Shown here: in pieces, positions 31,697 to 42,204 of the stretch
How the letters are laid out: each line of letters begins with the position of its first letter
How positions within the stretch are numbered: the first letter of the stretch is position 1
From: Allobosea sp.
GTDB taxonomy: Bacteria > Pseudomonadota > Alphaproteobacteria > Rhizobiales > Beijerinckiaceae
DNA length: 48,425 nucleotides
Assembly (NCBI RefSeq): GCF_030694325.1
Contig: NZ_JAUXYO010000207.1
Location: 1-48,425, forward strand
Direction: 5' to 3'
Notes under the pieces: model-generated
What the model saw: only the letters and a program-made list of their open reading frames with translations
Told to the model about the DNA's origin: nothing
The model's database searches: none
Position numbers and translations under genes: made by a program

Positions 31697-33043
31697 TCAG
31701 GCGTGGTAGGCGCGCTCGCCGTGCTCGGCGATGTCGAGGCCCTCGCGCTCCGCATCGGGAGCGACGCGCAGGCCGACGACCACGTCGACGATCTTGAACA
31801 GGATCAGCGAGCCGACGCCGCACCAGACGATGGCGATGACGACCGCGACGAACTGCTTCCAGACCTGCGCGCCCATGGCGTAGTCGGCGACGCCGACGCC
31901 ACCGAGCGCCGGAGCGACGAAGATGCCGGTGCCGATCGAGCCGATGATGCCGCCGACGCCATGGATGCCGAAGACGTCGAGCGAGTCGTCATAGCCCAGG
32001 GCGTTCTTGATCGAGGTGCAGAAGAAGAAGCAGACCACGCCGGAGATGGCGCCCAGCACGATCGCACCCATCGGACCGATCAGTCCGGCGGCCGGCGTCA
32101 CGGCAACGAGGCCGGCGATGATGCCCGACAGCATGCCCAGCAGCGAAGGCTTGCCCTTGACCATCCATTCGATGAAGAGCCAGCCGAGCGCGGCACCTGC
32201 GGTCGCGGTGAAGGTGTTGATCATGGCCAGAGCGGCCGTTCCGGTCGCTTCCAGGTTGGAGCCGGCGTTGAAGCCGAACCAGCCGACCCAGAGCAGGGCG
32301 GTGCCGATATAGGTCATGGTCAGCGAATGCGGCGACATCAGTTCCTTGCCATAGCCGATGCGCTTGCCGATCAGCAGGCAGCCGACCAGCGCCGCGATAC
32401 CGGCATTGATGTGAACGACCGTGCCGCCGGCGAAGTCGAGCGCGCCGAGGGTGAAGAGATAGCCCTCGCTGTGCCAGACCATGTGCGCGATCGGGAAATA
32501 GACGAACGTGCTCCAGAGGAGGACGAACAGCAGCATCGCGGAGAACTTCATGCGCTCGACGAAGCCGCCGATGATCAGCGCCGGAGTGATCATCGCGAAG
32601 GTCATCTGGAAGCAGATGAAGACGTATTCGGGAATGACGACGCCCTTGGTGAAGGTGTCAGAGGTCGATTCGGGGCCGACACCTGCCAGGAAGCTCTTCG
32701 AGAAGCCGCCGATGAAGCTCGTCATCGAACCACCGCTCGTGAAGGCGAGGCTGTAGCCGTAGACGACCCAGACGATGCACATCAGGGCCACAGTGGCCGT
32801 GACCTGGCTCAGCACGGAGAGCATGTTCTTGCTGCGCGTCAGGCCGCCATAGAACAGCGCCAGGCCGGGCATGACCATGAGCAGGACCAGGATCGTCGAC
32901 AGCAGCATCCAGGTCGTGTCGCCCTTGTTGGGCACGGCCGCTGCGGGCGCCTCGGCCGTCGCCTGCGCGAAGGCGAGCCCGGCGCTGGTCGCGGCCAATG
33001 CCACGCCAGCCAGCCCGGATCGGAAAGAGGTCTTCAACGTCAT
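31697..33043 (-). CDS. amtB: Ammonium transporter
   Basis: GDTTWMLLSTILVLLMVMPGLALFYGGLTRSKNMLSVLSQ...DFAGGTVVHINAGIAALVGCLLIGKR. Confidence 0.97.
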   Translation of the reverse strand: MTLKTSFRSGLAGVALAATSAGLAFAQATAEAPAAAVPNKGDTTWMLLSTILVLLMVMPGLALFYGGLTRSKNMLSVLSQVTATVALMCIVWVVYGYSLAFTSGGSMTSFIGGFSKSFLAGVGPESTSDTFTKGVVIPEYVFICFQMTFAMITPALIIGGFVERMKFSAMLLFVLLWSTFVYFPIAHMVWHSEGYLFTLGALDFAGGTVVHINAGIAALVGCLLIGKRIGYGKELMSPHSLTMTYIGTALLWVGWFGFNAGSNLEATGTAALAMINTFTATAGAALGWLFIEWMVKGKPSLLGMLSGIIAGLVAVTPAAGLIGPMGAIVLGAISGVVCFFFCTSIKNALGYDDSLDVFGIHGVGGIIGSIGTGIFVAPALGGVGVADYAMGAQVWKQFVAVVIAIVWCGVGSLILFKIVDVVVGLRVAPDAEREGLDIAEHGERAYHA

Positions 33044-33072
33044 CGGGAAACTCCTTGAAGGATCGCGTGTGA

Positions 33073-33597
<525 letters not shown>

Positions 33598-33646
33598 TCA
33601 GAAATCGAGCGATTGAGTAATTGGCAGGCGATTGACTATAAAATAG

Positions 33647-34516
33647 TCAGGCGCGGTCGGGCCGTGGCCGGACGAGCCCCTCCTGCGCCACAGAGGCGAC
33701 GAGCCGGCCTGCCCGGTCGAAGACCAGACCGCGCGAGAAACCGCGCGCACCCGACGCCGAGGGGCTGTCCTGCGCATAGAGCAGCCAGTCGTCGGCCCGG
33801 AAGGGACGGTGGAACCAGAGCGCGTGGTCGAGGCTGGCAGCCTGAATCTGCGGGTCGAAGACGGAGGTGCCGTGGGCGATCAGGCTCGAATCGAGGAGCA
33901 TCAGGTCGGAGGCATAGGCGAGGACGGCCTGGTGGATCGCGGGATCGTCGGGAAGCGGCTGCATCGCCCGGATCCAGACATGGAAGCGCGGTTCCATCGC
34001 CTCGCCCGTGCCGGCATAGCGGCGCAACTCGACCGGGCGGATCTCGATCGGTCGCTCGCGCTGGTAATAGGCGCGCACCGCCTTGGGCATGTTGGGCAGA
34101 ATGTCGCGGCTCATCGCGTCGCGATCGGGGAGGTCCTCGGGCGGCGGCACGTCTGGCATCGGCATCTGGTGCTCGTAGCCGGGCTCCTCGACCTGGAAGG
34201 AGGCGGACATGGCGAAGATCGCCTCGCCCTTCTGGATCGCGAGCACGCGCCGCGTGGTGAAGGAGCGGCCGTCGCGCAGCCGGTCGACCTCGTAGAGGAT
34301 CGGGATTTCGGGATCGCCGCCGAGCAGGAAATAGGCGTGCAGGGAATGGGGCTGGCGGCCCTCCACCGTCTTGCAGGCGGCGTAGAGCGACTGCGCGATG
34401 ACCTGCCCGCCGAAGACGCGCGGCCAGCCGACGCGGGGGCTGCGACCCCGGAACAGATTGCGCTCGAGCGGCTCGAGGTCGAGGATCGACATCAGGGAGT
34501 CGCTGATCTGGGACAT
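33647..34516 (-). CDS. tesB: Acyl-CoA thioesterase II
   Basis: LEPLERNLFRGRSPRVGWPRVFGGQVIAQSLYAACKTVEGRQPHSLHAYFLLGGDPEIPI. Confidence 0.93.
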   Translation of the reverse strand: MSQISDSLMSILDLEPLERNLFRGRSPRVGWPRVFGGQVIAQSLYAACKTVEGRQPHSLHAYFLLGGDPEIPILYEVDRLRDGRSFTTRRVLAIQKGEAIFAMSASFQVEEPGYEHQMPMPDVPPPEDLPDRDAMSRDILPNMPKAVRAYYQRERPIEIRPVELRRYAGTGEAMEPRFHVWIRAMQPLPDDPAIHQAVLAYASDLMLLDSSLIAHGTSVFDPQIQAASLDHALWFHRPFRADDWLLYAQDSPSASGARGFSRGLVFDRAGRLVASVAQEGLVRPRPDRA

Positions 34517-34664
34517 GGTCGAACAGGCTCTGGCGGCAGGCGGGTTGACGGTGCGGCCGGCTTGCGCGCACAGCAGCCGCCGGTTCCGCCGCATCAGCAC
34601 CGAGCCGTCCCGGATCGTCAAGGCGGGAGGTGGCGTGCTCCCGCGGCGACGAGGAGGATGGCGC

Positions 34665-35915
34665 ATGAGCGAGCAGATGGGGCCGCGTGAGTCGATTTTG
34701 ATCGCCGGCGGCGGCATCGCCGGCCTGACGCTGGCGCTCGCCCTGAAGCGGGCGCTCGGCGCGGGCTTCAGCGTGATCGTCGCCGACCCCGCTTTCGTCG
34801 CACGACAGGCCCGCCCCGATACGCGCGCCTATGCGGTCGCCGCCGCGGCGCAGGCGATGCTCCAGGCGCTCGGCATCTGGGACAAGATCGCGGATGGCGC
34901 GCAGGCCATGACCGAGATGGTCGTCTCCGACAGCCGCAGCGGCGATGCCATCCGCCCGGTCTTCCTGACCTTCGACGGCGAGGTCGAGCCGGGCCAGCCC
35001 TTCGCCCATATGGTCGGCAGCGGGGCGCTGATCGAGGCGCTGACCGCAGCCTGCCGCGAGGCGGGCGTCGACTTGCGGGGCGAGGGCGTCGCGCGCTTCG
35101 ACAGTGGCGAGAGCGGCGTCAGTGTCGTGCTCGGAGGCGGCGAGGTCCTGCGGGCCCGGCTGCTCGTCGCGGCTGATGGGGCGCGGTCGAAACTGCGCGA
35201 GCAGGCCGGCATCGGCTGGGTCGGCTGGGGCTACGGCCAGTCGGGGCTGGTGGCGACGATCGGCCATGAGCGGCCGCATGGCGGGCGGGCGGTCGAGCAT
35301 TTCCTGCCGTCGGGGCCCTTCGCGATCCTGCCGCTCAGCGATGGCGGGCGGCTCGGCCATCGCTCCTCGATGGTCTGGACCGAGCGCAGCGAGAACGTGC
35401 CGGCGCTGCTCTCGCTCGACGAGGAGGGCATGCTGGCCGAGATCGAGCGGCGCTTTGGGCTCGAACTCGGCGAGATCGCGCTGGAGAGCCCGGTGAGCGC
35501 GCATCCCCTCGGCTTCGGCGTGGCGCGCCGCTTCGTCGGCGAGCGCCTGGCCCTGCTGGGCGATGCCGCCCATCTGATCCACCCGATCGCCGGCCAGGGG
35601 CTCAATCTCGGTCTCAAGGATGTCGCGGCGCTGGCCGAGGTCATCGTCGATGCCGCCCGCCTCGGGCTCGATCCGGGCGCGGCCGACGTTCTGGAGGGCT
35701 ATGAGCGGGCCCGGCGCTTCGACACGGTGGCGATGGGCGCGGTCACGGATGGGCTGAACCGCCTGTTCTCCAACGACGCGACGCCGCTACGGCTGGCGCG
35801 CGATCTGGGCCTGGGGCTCGTGGACCGTCTGCCGGGGCTGAAGCGTTTCTTCATCCGCGAGGCGGCGGGTGTCGCCGGCGCGCCGCCGCGGCTGCTGCGC
35901 GGCGAGGCGCTCTGA
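34665..35915 (+). CDS. UbiH/UbiF-family FAD-dependent hydroxylase
   Basis: ILIAGGGIAGLTLALALKRALG...LLVAADGARSKLREQAGI...LALLGDAAHLIHPIAGQGLNLGLKDVAAL. Confidence 0.92.
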   Translation: MSEQMGPRESILIAGGGIAGLTLALALKRALGAGFSVIVADPAFVARQARPDTRAYAVAAAAQAMLQALGIWDKIADGAQAMTEMVVSDSRSGDAIRPVFLTFDGEVEPGQPFAHMVGSGALIEALTAACREAGVDLRGEGVARFDSGESGVSVVLGGGEVLRARLLVAADGARSKLREQAGIGWVGWGYGQSGLVATIGHERPHGGRAVEHFLPSGPFAILPLSDGGRLGHRSSMVWTERSENVPALLSLDEEGMLAEIERRFGLELGEIALESPVSAHPLGFGVARRFVGERLALLGDAAHLIHPIAGQGLNLGLKDVAALAEVIVDAARLGLDPGAADVLEGYERARRFDTVAMGAVTDGLNRLFSNDATPLRLARDLGLGLVDRLPGLKRFFIREAAGVAGAPPRLLRGEAL

Positions 35916-35928
35916 CGGGGGTACGTCG

Positions 35929-36046
35929 TGGTCGGGCTCGACCCGACCATCTCTCTCCGGACGAGATCGGCAGGAGATTCTCGGGTCTCCGCGGCGTTTA
36001 TCCTTGGGCCGATCGAAGATCGGACCCGAGGGCTTCGCCCGAGAAT
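35929..36046. repeat. Second composite palindromic intergenic repeat
   Basis: TGGTCGGG-ctcga-CCCGACCA (35929-35949); ATTCTCGGG (35977-35985) pairs with CCCGAGAAT (36038-36046); inner CCGATC-gaa-GATCGG (36009-36023). Confidence 0.8.
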
Positions 36047-36057
36047 GACGCCATCTC

Positions 36058-36258
36058 TCAGTCCTCCAGCGGACGCGCTTCCTCCGGCAGCATGATCGGG
36101 ATGCCGTCGCGGATCGGATAGGCCAGCCTGGCTGCGCGGCTGATCAGCTCCTGCTTCGCCGCGTCATATTCCAGCGTCGCCTTGGTCAGCGGGCAGACGA
36201 GGATTTCGAGCAGCTTCGGGTCGATCCGGGTGGCGGTTTCGGTAACGGACTCGGTCAT
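36058..36258 (-). CDS. Trm112-family zinc-ribbon-like protein (UPF0434)
   Basis: [50 protein letters not shown]. Confidence 0.95.
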   Translation of the reverse strand: MTESVTETATRIDPKLLEILVCPLTKATLEYDAAKQELISRAARLAYPIRDGIPIMLPEEARPLED

Positions 36259-36284
36259 CGCTCAGCTTTCGGTTGGGCGGGCGC

Positions 36285-39200
36285 TCAGGCGCCCTTGCGG
36301 GGCAGGTCGGCCAGCATGCCGGCGGCGACCATCAGTTTCGGCAGGGACAGGCCGGAGGCGGCGATGGCCTGGACGGTGGTGCGGGTGCGGTCGACGTCGA
36401 CCCGGCGCGCCTCCTGCCAGGCGTCGAGGCCCGAACCGCCGGCCGCGATCTCGCGGGTCAGGCCGGCCTGGGCGTCGAACAGCGTCTCGACGGCACGCTC
36501 GCGGGCGAGGCGCTCGTAATCATCGGTCGCCGGCACCGCCGCGGCCGCGGCCGCGAGAGCCGACAGGCCGAAGATCGAATCGACTCCGAAATGGATCGCG
36601 GCGACGGAGGCGATGTCGCCGCCGCTCTGCCCGGCGATGTCGACGATTTCCGTCGCCTGAGCCAGGGTCGGCAGGCTGGCGATGCGCGCGGCGAGGTCGG
36701 CCGGCACGCCTTCCGCCGTCAGGACGGCGATGCGGGCCTGGCGCGCATGGGCCTGGACCTCCGGCAGCAGCGTCTCGAGCGTCTCGGCCAGGGCCGTGAC
36801 GCCGGCCCGGTAATGCGAGACCGTCGCCTCGATGGTGCCGGGCGTGGCCGCGCCGCGGCGCAGGAGCCAGCCCATGCGATCGCGCAGCAGATCCTGGACG
36901 GCGCCGTAGAGCCCGAGTTGGACCTTGCCGGGGAGCTTCGCGTCGAGCGAGTCGATCGCGCCATTGAGGGAGATCAGGTCGAAGGCGTCGCGCGTAATCG
37001 CATAAGCGGCGGCGATGGCCGGCACCTCGGCATGGGTCAGCGCCGAGAGCACCGGGACCAGCGTCGGCCCGCCGCGGTTGACGATGGCGTTGGCGAGCTG
37101 CGTCGCGACGATCTCGCGGCGCAGCTTGTGGCCCGCGATATCGCCGGCATAGCGCTCGCGCAGCGCCTGCGGGAAGTACCGCACCAGTTCGCTGTTGAGA
37201 TAGAGGTCGTCGGGAACGTCGGATTCCAGCAGCGCGTCGTGCAAGGCGAGCTTGGCATAGGCGAGCAGCACGGCGAGTTCGGGCCGCGTCAGCGCCTCGC
37301 CGCGCTTCTCGCGCTCGGCCAGCACCGCGTCGCTCGGCAGGTACTCGACGGTGCGGTCGAGTCTCCCTTGCGTCTCCAGCGTCTGCATCAGGTAGCGCAG
37401 GCCCGGCGTCGCGCCGACCCCGCGGGCCTCCGTGAGGGAGAGTGCCAGCGTCTGCAGGTAGTTGTTGCGCAGGACGAGCTGGCCGACCTCGTCGGTCATC
37501 TCCGCCAGCAACGCGTTGCGGGCCTCTTCCGCCAGACGGCCATCCTTCACGGGTGCGGCGAGCGCGATCTTGATGTTGACCTCGACGTCGGAGGTGTTGA
37601 CGCCAGCGGAATTGTCGATCGCGTCGGTGTTGAGGCGGATGCCGGCGCGGGCGGCCTCGATGCGGCCACGCTGGGTCACGCCGAGATTGGCCCCTTCGCC
37701 GATCACACGGGCGCCGACCTCGCTGCCCGTGATGCGAATCGGATCGTTGGCGCGGTCGCCGACCTGCGCGTCGCTCTCGTCGGAGGCGCGGATATAGGTG
37801 CCGATGCCGCCGAACCAGAGCAGGTCGACGCGCGCCTTCAGGATCGCGGTCATCAGCTCCGGCGGAGAGACCTCCGCTTTGGACAGGCCGAGCAGGGCCT
37901 GCACCGCCGGCGAGAGCGGGATGCTCTTGGCCTGGCGCGAGAAAACCCCGCCGCCGGCCGAGATCAGGCTCTTGTCGTAGTCCTGCCAGGAGGAGCGCGG
38001 CAGGTCGAACAGGCGCTGGCGCTCGGCCAGCGACGCCGCCGGGTCGGGATCGGGATCGAGGAAGATGTCGCGGTGGTCGAAGGCCGCGACCAGCCTGATG
38101 GCGGGCGAAAGGAGCATGCCGTTGCCGAAGACGTCGCCCGACATGTCGCCGACGCCCGCCACGGTGAAGGGCGTGGTCTGGATGTCGATGTCGACCTCGC
38201 GGAAATGCCGCTTCACCGCTTCCCAGGCGCCCCGCGCCGTGATGCCCATCTTCTTGTGGTCGTAGCCCTGCGAGCCGCCGGAGGCGAAGGCGTCGCCGAG
38301 CCAGTGATGCTTCTCCAGCGAGAGCGCGTTGGCGGTGTCGGAGAAGGTCGCCGTGCCCTTGTCGGCGGCGACGACGAGATAGGGGTCGTCGCCGTCATGG
38401 CGCACAGTGTCGGCGGGCGGGATCACGGTCTCGCCGTCGAGATTGTCGGTCAGCTCGAGCAGGGTGCGCACGAAGATGCTGTAGCTCTCGGTGCCCTCGG
38501 CGAACCAGGCCGCGCGGTCGGAGGCCGGCGGCAGGTGCTTGGGCACGAAGCCGCCCTTGGCGCCCACCGGCACGATCACCGCATTCTTCACCTGCTGCGC
38601 CTTCACGAGGCCGAGCACCTCGGTGCGGAAATCCTGCGGCCGGTCGGACCAGCGCAGGCCGCCGCGGGCGACCTTGCCGAAGCGCAGATGGATGCCCTCG
38701 ACGCGCGGCGAATAGACGAAGATCTCGTAGAGCGGGCGCGGCAGCGGCAGCGAATCGACCTTGGCGCAGTCGTATTTGATCGAGATCGTGCCCCGCGGCT
38801 GCCCGTCGGGGCCGATCTGGAAGAAGTTGGTGCGCAGGCCTGCGTCGATCAGGTTGACGAGGCGGCGCAGGATGCGGTCCTCGTCGAGGCTGGTGACCGC
38901 GTCGAGCGCGGTCTCGATCGCCTGGCGCTCGGTCTCCATCTTCTCGGCGCGCTCGCCATCGCCGAGGCGGGGATCGAATTTCGCGATGAAGAGCGCGACC
39001 AGTCCGGCGGCGATGGGGGGATGGCGTGCCAGCGCATCGGCGATGTAGCCCTGCGCATAGGGCGCCCCGACCTGACGGAGGTAGCGCCCGAGGGCCCGCA
39101 GCAGCGAGGCCTCGCGCCAGGCGAGCCCGGCTGCCAGGACGAGCTGGTCGAAGCGGTCCGATTCAGCCAAGCCCCGGAACTGCGCCATCATCGCCGCTTC

Positions 39201-41123
39201 GAGCGCGGGCCCGAGGCGGGATACGTCGATCTCGCCGTCGTCGGCCCGCTCCAGCGTCATGTCGTGGAGCCAGACACGCGTCGTGTCGGCGGCCTCGCCG
39301 GCGGCCGGCTGCGGCGTGATGTTGTAGGTCCGCTCGTTGACGACGCGGAAGCCCATGTTCTCCAGAACCGGCACGCGCGCCGACAGTGAAATCGCGGTGC
39401 CGCGCGAGAAGACCTTGAGGTTGGCCCGCGTCGGCGCATCGCCCTCGCGGCGGTAGAGGTCGACGGCACGCGGGCGATCGGCCGAGAGTTTCTGCAGGAG
39501 ATCGATGTCGGCCAGCGTTTCGGCGGGCGAGAAGCGATCGCGATAGGCGGCCCCGAAGGCTTCGGCATAGCGCTCGGCCAGCGCCCGGGCGGCGGGGCCG
39601 GAGCGCTCGGAATCGAGCACGTCCTTGAGCCCGTCGCTCCAGGTCCGCACGATCGCGGTGATGCCGGCTTCCAGCGTGGCCCGGTCGATCTTCGGGGTTT
39701 TCCCCTCGTCGCGGCCGATGATGTAGTGGGTGCGGGCGAGCGGCCCTTCCGGATAGGCCGGGTAGGCGGCCGAGATCCGGCCCTGATAGATGCGCGCCAG
39801 GAACTCGCCGACGCGGCGGCGCACGCGGGTGTCGTAGCGGTCCTTGGGGATGAAGACGAGGATCGAGACGAAGCGGTCGAATTCGTCGACGCGCGCCAGC
39901 GCGCGGATTCGTGGCCGCTCGGTCAATTGCAGGATCGACAGCGCGAAGCTCTCCAGCGTCGCAGCGTCGATCTGGAAGAGTTCGTCGCGCGGATAGGCGT
40001 CGAGCACGTTGTAGAGCGCGCGGCCGGAATAGCTCGCCGGATCGAAGCCGATGGTGCGGGCGACGCGAGCGACCTTGAGCCGCAGATAGGGAATGGCAAG
40101 CGCGCTGCCGGTATAGGCATTCGAGGTGAGCAGGCCGACGATGCGCAATTCGCCATCGAGCCGCCCGTCCGGCGTGAACAGCTTGACGCCGACATAGTCG
40201 AGATGGACGCGGCGGTGGACCCGGCTCTTGACGTTGGCCTTGGTGATGATCAGCGCCTGCGGCTTGGCCAGGAAGGCGCGGATCTCCGGCGTGACGGTGA
40301 CCATCTCGCGGTTCTTGCGCAGCACCTTGACGGCGGGATCGCGCAGGATGCCGAGGCCGGAGCCCTCGATCGGGTCGGCGGCCGCATCGCCATTGGGAAA
40401 ACGGTAGGCGCGAATGCCGAGCAGGGTGAAATTGTCGCCGGCGATCCATTCGAGGAACTGCAGCGCCTCGGTGACCTCGTCCTCCGGCAGCGGCGGGGGA
40501 TTGGCGCGATAGGCCTGGATCACCTCGGTGATTCGTCCGCGCATCGCGGCCCAGTCTTCGACGGCGAGCCCGACATCGGCATAGACGCGCTCCAGCCCCG
40601 TGCAGAGGCGGTCGCGCGCCTCGGGCGAATCGATCCGCTCGATGACGATCTGGATCAGGCTTTCGCGGCGGGTGCCTTCGGGGGCCCGGCCCGCCGCCTC
40701 GCCGGCGAGCGAGATGAAGGTGCCGTCGGCTGTGCGGGCGACCGCCAGGATCGGGTGCGAGACGAGGCGCGGCTCGTAGCCCTGCTCGGCGAGTTCGGCC
40801 AGCGTCGAATCGAGCAGGAAGGGCTTGTTCTCGTTGACGACCTCCAGAATGGTGACCTGGCGCTCCCGGCCTTCGCTGTCGAAAGCGTCGTCGCGAAAAC
40901 GCAAATTGATCGCCTGCGGTGGGCGGGGCGCGAGCAGATGCGCGTAGGCCGAGGCCGCGGCGCGGGCCAAGAGGTCCGCCGGCAGGGCTTCGAGATCCTC
41001 CGCGACGTCACGGCCGAAGAGCAGGCGCGGAAACTCGGGCGGCATCGTTCCCGGAAGACCAATGGCTGCGGCCTCGATTGCGGAAACGGCGGCAGCCGTC
41101 GCATTGGTCACGCGTTTGCCCAT
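36285..41123 (-). CDS. Large NAD-specific glutamate dehydrogenase
   Basis: 1612-aa ORF with REVDIDIQTTPFTVAGVGDMSGDVFGNGMLLSPAIRLVAAFDHRDIFLDPDPDP and RSGLRWSDR-type motif GGLRWSDRPQDFRTEVLGLVKAQQVKNAVIVPVGAKGGF. Confidence 0.96.
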   Translation of the reverse strand: MGKRVTNATAAAVSAIEAAAIGLPGTMPPEFPRLLFGRDVAEDLEALPADLLARAAASAYAHLLAPRPPQAINLRFRDDAFDSEGRERQVTILEVVNENKPFLLDSTLAELAEQGYEPRLVSHPILAVARTADGTFISLAGEAAGRAPEGTRRESLIQIVIERIDSPEARDRLCTGLERVYADVGLAVEDWAAMRGRITEVIQAYRANPPPLPEDEVTEALQFLEWIAGDNFTLLGIRAYRFPNGDAAADPIEGSGLGILRDPAVKVLRKNREMVTVTPEIRAFLAKPQALIITKANVKSRVHRRVHLDYVGVKLFTPDGRLDGELRIVGLLTSNAYTGSALAIPYLRLKVARVARTIGFDPASYSGRALYNVLDAYPRDELFQIDAATLESFALSILQLTERPRIRALARVDEFDRFVSILVFIPKDRYDTRVRRRVGEFLARIYQGRISAAYPAYPEGPLARTHYIIGRDEGKTPKIDRATLEAGITAIVRTWSDGLKDVLDSERSGPAARALAERYAEAFGAAYRDRFSPAETLADIDLLQKLSADRPRAVDLYRREGDAPTRANLKVFSRGTAISLSARVPVLENMGFRVVNERTYNITPQPAAGEAADTTRVWLHDMTLERADDGEIDVSRLGPALEAAMMAQFRGLAESDRFDQLVLAAGLAWREASLLRALGRYLRQVGAPYAQGYIADALARHPPIAAGLVALFIAKFDPRLGDGERAEKMETERQAIETALDAVTSLDEDRILRRLVNLIDAGLRTNFFQIGPDGQPRGTISIKYDCAKVDSLPLPRPLYEIFVYSPRVEGIHLRFGKVARGGLRWSDRPQDFRTEVLGLVKAQQVKNAVIVPVGAKGGFVPKHLPPASDRAAWFAEGTESYSIFVRTLLELTDNLDGETVIPPADTVRHDGDDPYLVVAADKGTATFSDTANALSLEKHHWLGDAFASGGSQGYDHKKMGITARGAWEAVKRHFREVDIDIQTTPFTVAGVGDMSGDVFGNGMLLSPAIRLVAAFDHRDIFLDPDPDPAASLAERQRLFDLPRSSWQDYDKSLISAGGGVFSRQAKSIPLSPAVQALLGLSKAEVSPPELMTAILKARVDLLWFGGIGTYIRASDESDAQVGDRANDPIRITGSEVGARVIGEGANLGVTQRGRIEAARAGIRLNTDAIDNSAGVNTSDVEVNIKIALAAPVKDGRLAEEARNALLAEMTDEVGQLVLRNNYLQTLALSLTEARGVGATPGLRYLMQTLETQGRLDRTVEYLPSDAVLAEREKRGEALTRPELAVLLAYAKLALHDALLESDVPDDLYLNSELVRYFPQALRERYAGDIAGHKLRREIVATQLANAIVNRGGPTLVPVLSALTHAEVPAIAAAYAITRDAFDLISLNGAIDSLDAKLPGKVQLGLYGAVQDLLRDRMGWLLRRGAATPGTIEATVSHYRAGVTALAETLETLLPEVQAHARQARIAVLTAEGVPADLAARIASLPTLAQATEIVDIAGQSGGDIASVAAIHFGVDSIFGLSALAAAAAAVPATDDYERLARERAVETLFDAQAGLTREIAAGGSGLDAWQEARRVDVDRTRTTVQAIAASGLSLPKLMVAAGMLADLPRKGA

Positions 41124-41226
41124 GGTCCACCCCTGTTATTTTGCCCCAGCGATGACATAGGCTGGGACGCCTTTCAATTGTGGTGCAGCGCTGGGCGACG
41201 ACCCGGGCGACATGACAGGACGAACC

Positions 41227-41844
41227 ATGACGGCCAATCATGACAAACCGAAGCCCGGGGAGAAACCGGCGCCACAGGATCTCGCCCCGCCTGCGATGGC
41301 ACTCGACTTGCCGCCGGGGCCTCTCTGCGCGGAGAATCAGGCCTATTTCGACAAATGCCTGGAAAAGCTCGGCTTCGTGCCGAACGTGCTGGTGGCCTAC
41401 GCCCATGACGACGCCAAGCTCTCGGCCTTCGCCGCCTTCTACAATGACCTGATGCTGGCCCCCTCCGGGCTGTCGAAACTCGAGCGCGAGATGATCGCGG
41501 TCGCCGTGTCGAGCGTGAACCGCTGCTACTACTGCCTCACGGCCCATGGCGCCGCGGTGCGGCAGCTGTCGCAGGATCCGGTGCTGGGCGAGCTGATGGC
41601 GATGAATTACCGCGCCGCCGATCTGTCGTCGCGTCACCGCGCCATGCTCGACTTCGCGGTCAAGCTCACGGAGACACCGCAGCTCGTCGGCGAGACTGAT
41701 CGGGATGGATTAAGGGCGGTCGGGTTCGGCGAGCGGGACATCTGGGACGTCTCGGCGGTGGCCGCCTTCTACAACATGTCGAACCGCATGGCCTCGGCGG
41801 TCGATATGCGCCCCAACGCGGAATACCACCGGCAAGCTCGGTGA
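41227..41844 (+). CDS. Peroxidase-related (AhpD-like / carboxymuconolactone decarboxylase family) protein
   Basis: LSKLEREMIAVAVSSVNRCYYCLTAHGAAVRQLSQDP CxxC motif. Confidence 0.88.
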   Translation: MTANHDKPKPGEKPAPQDLAPPAMALDLPPGPLCAENQAYFDKCLEKLGFVPNVLVAYAHDDAKLSAFAAFYNDLMLAPSGLSKLEREMIAVAVSSVNRCYYCLTAHGAAVRQLSQDPVLGELMAMNYRAADLSSRHRAMLDFAVKLTETPQLVGETDRDGLRAVGFGERDIWDVSAVAAFYNMSNRMASAVDMRPNAEYHRQAR

Positions 41845-41860
41845 GTCGGGTTGTTCGACA

Positions 41861-41892
41861 AAGAAAAACGGCCGGCGCAGAACGCCAGCCGC
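41861..41892 (-). terminator. Orphan minus-strand Rho-independent terminator
   Basis: Minus strand GCGGCTGGCG-ttctg-CGCCGGCCGT (10-bp stem with two G-U pairs) followed by TTTTCTT; no annotated minus-strand gene directly upstream. Confidence 0.6.
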
Positions 41893-42204
41893 TGAGTTGG
41901 CCCCGATCGAACTGGCCCGGCCCCGCCCGATCCGCGGGGGGCTGGGGGGCTGACAAACCGAAGATCGGCGAAGCCGGGCCGTCGAGGCAACACGGTCATT
42001 CCAACCAAGCAACAGGGCGCGGACTTGGCCCGAACGCGGCGAAAATGCGGCGCCGCTGACGAAGCCGTGAGAGCCCCATCACCGGTTCTGGCGCGGTCCG
42101 CCGCCGCAACAGGGGCGCGCCGATTGCTTGCCAGCGCAGCATCGCGCGGGCATCATCGGGTGCGAGGCATCGAGGCCGCCATGGCGCGGCCGTCGGGAGG
42201 CGCA

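Noticed and set aside
36273-39389. 1038-aa plus-strand ORF
   Set aside because: Antisense to the well-supported NAD-glutamate dehydrogenase; Arg/Gly/Asp-rich low-complexity translation typical of shadow ORFs in high-GC DNA
41710-42012. 100-aa minus-strand ORF across the peroxidase/DUF2794 gap
   Set aside because: Pro/Arg-rich, runs through the candidate terminator and into antisense of the upstream gene; no domain, so the gap is treated as non-coding
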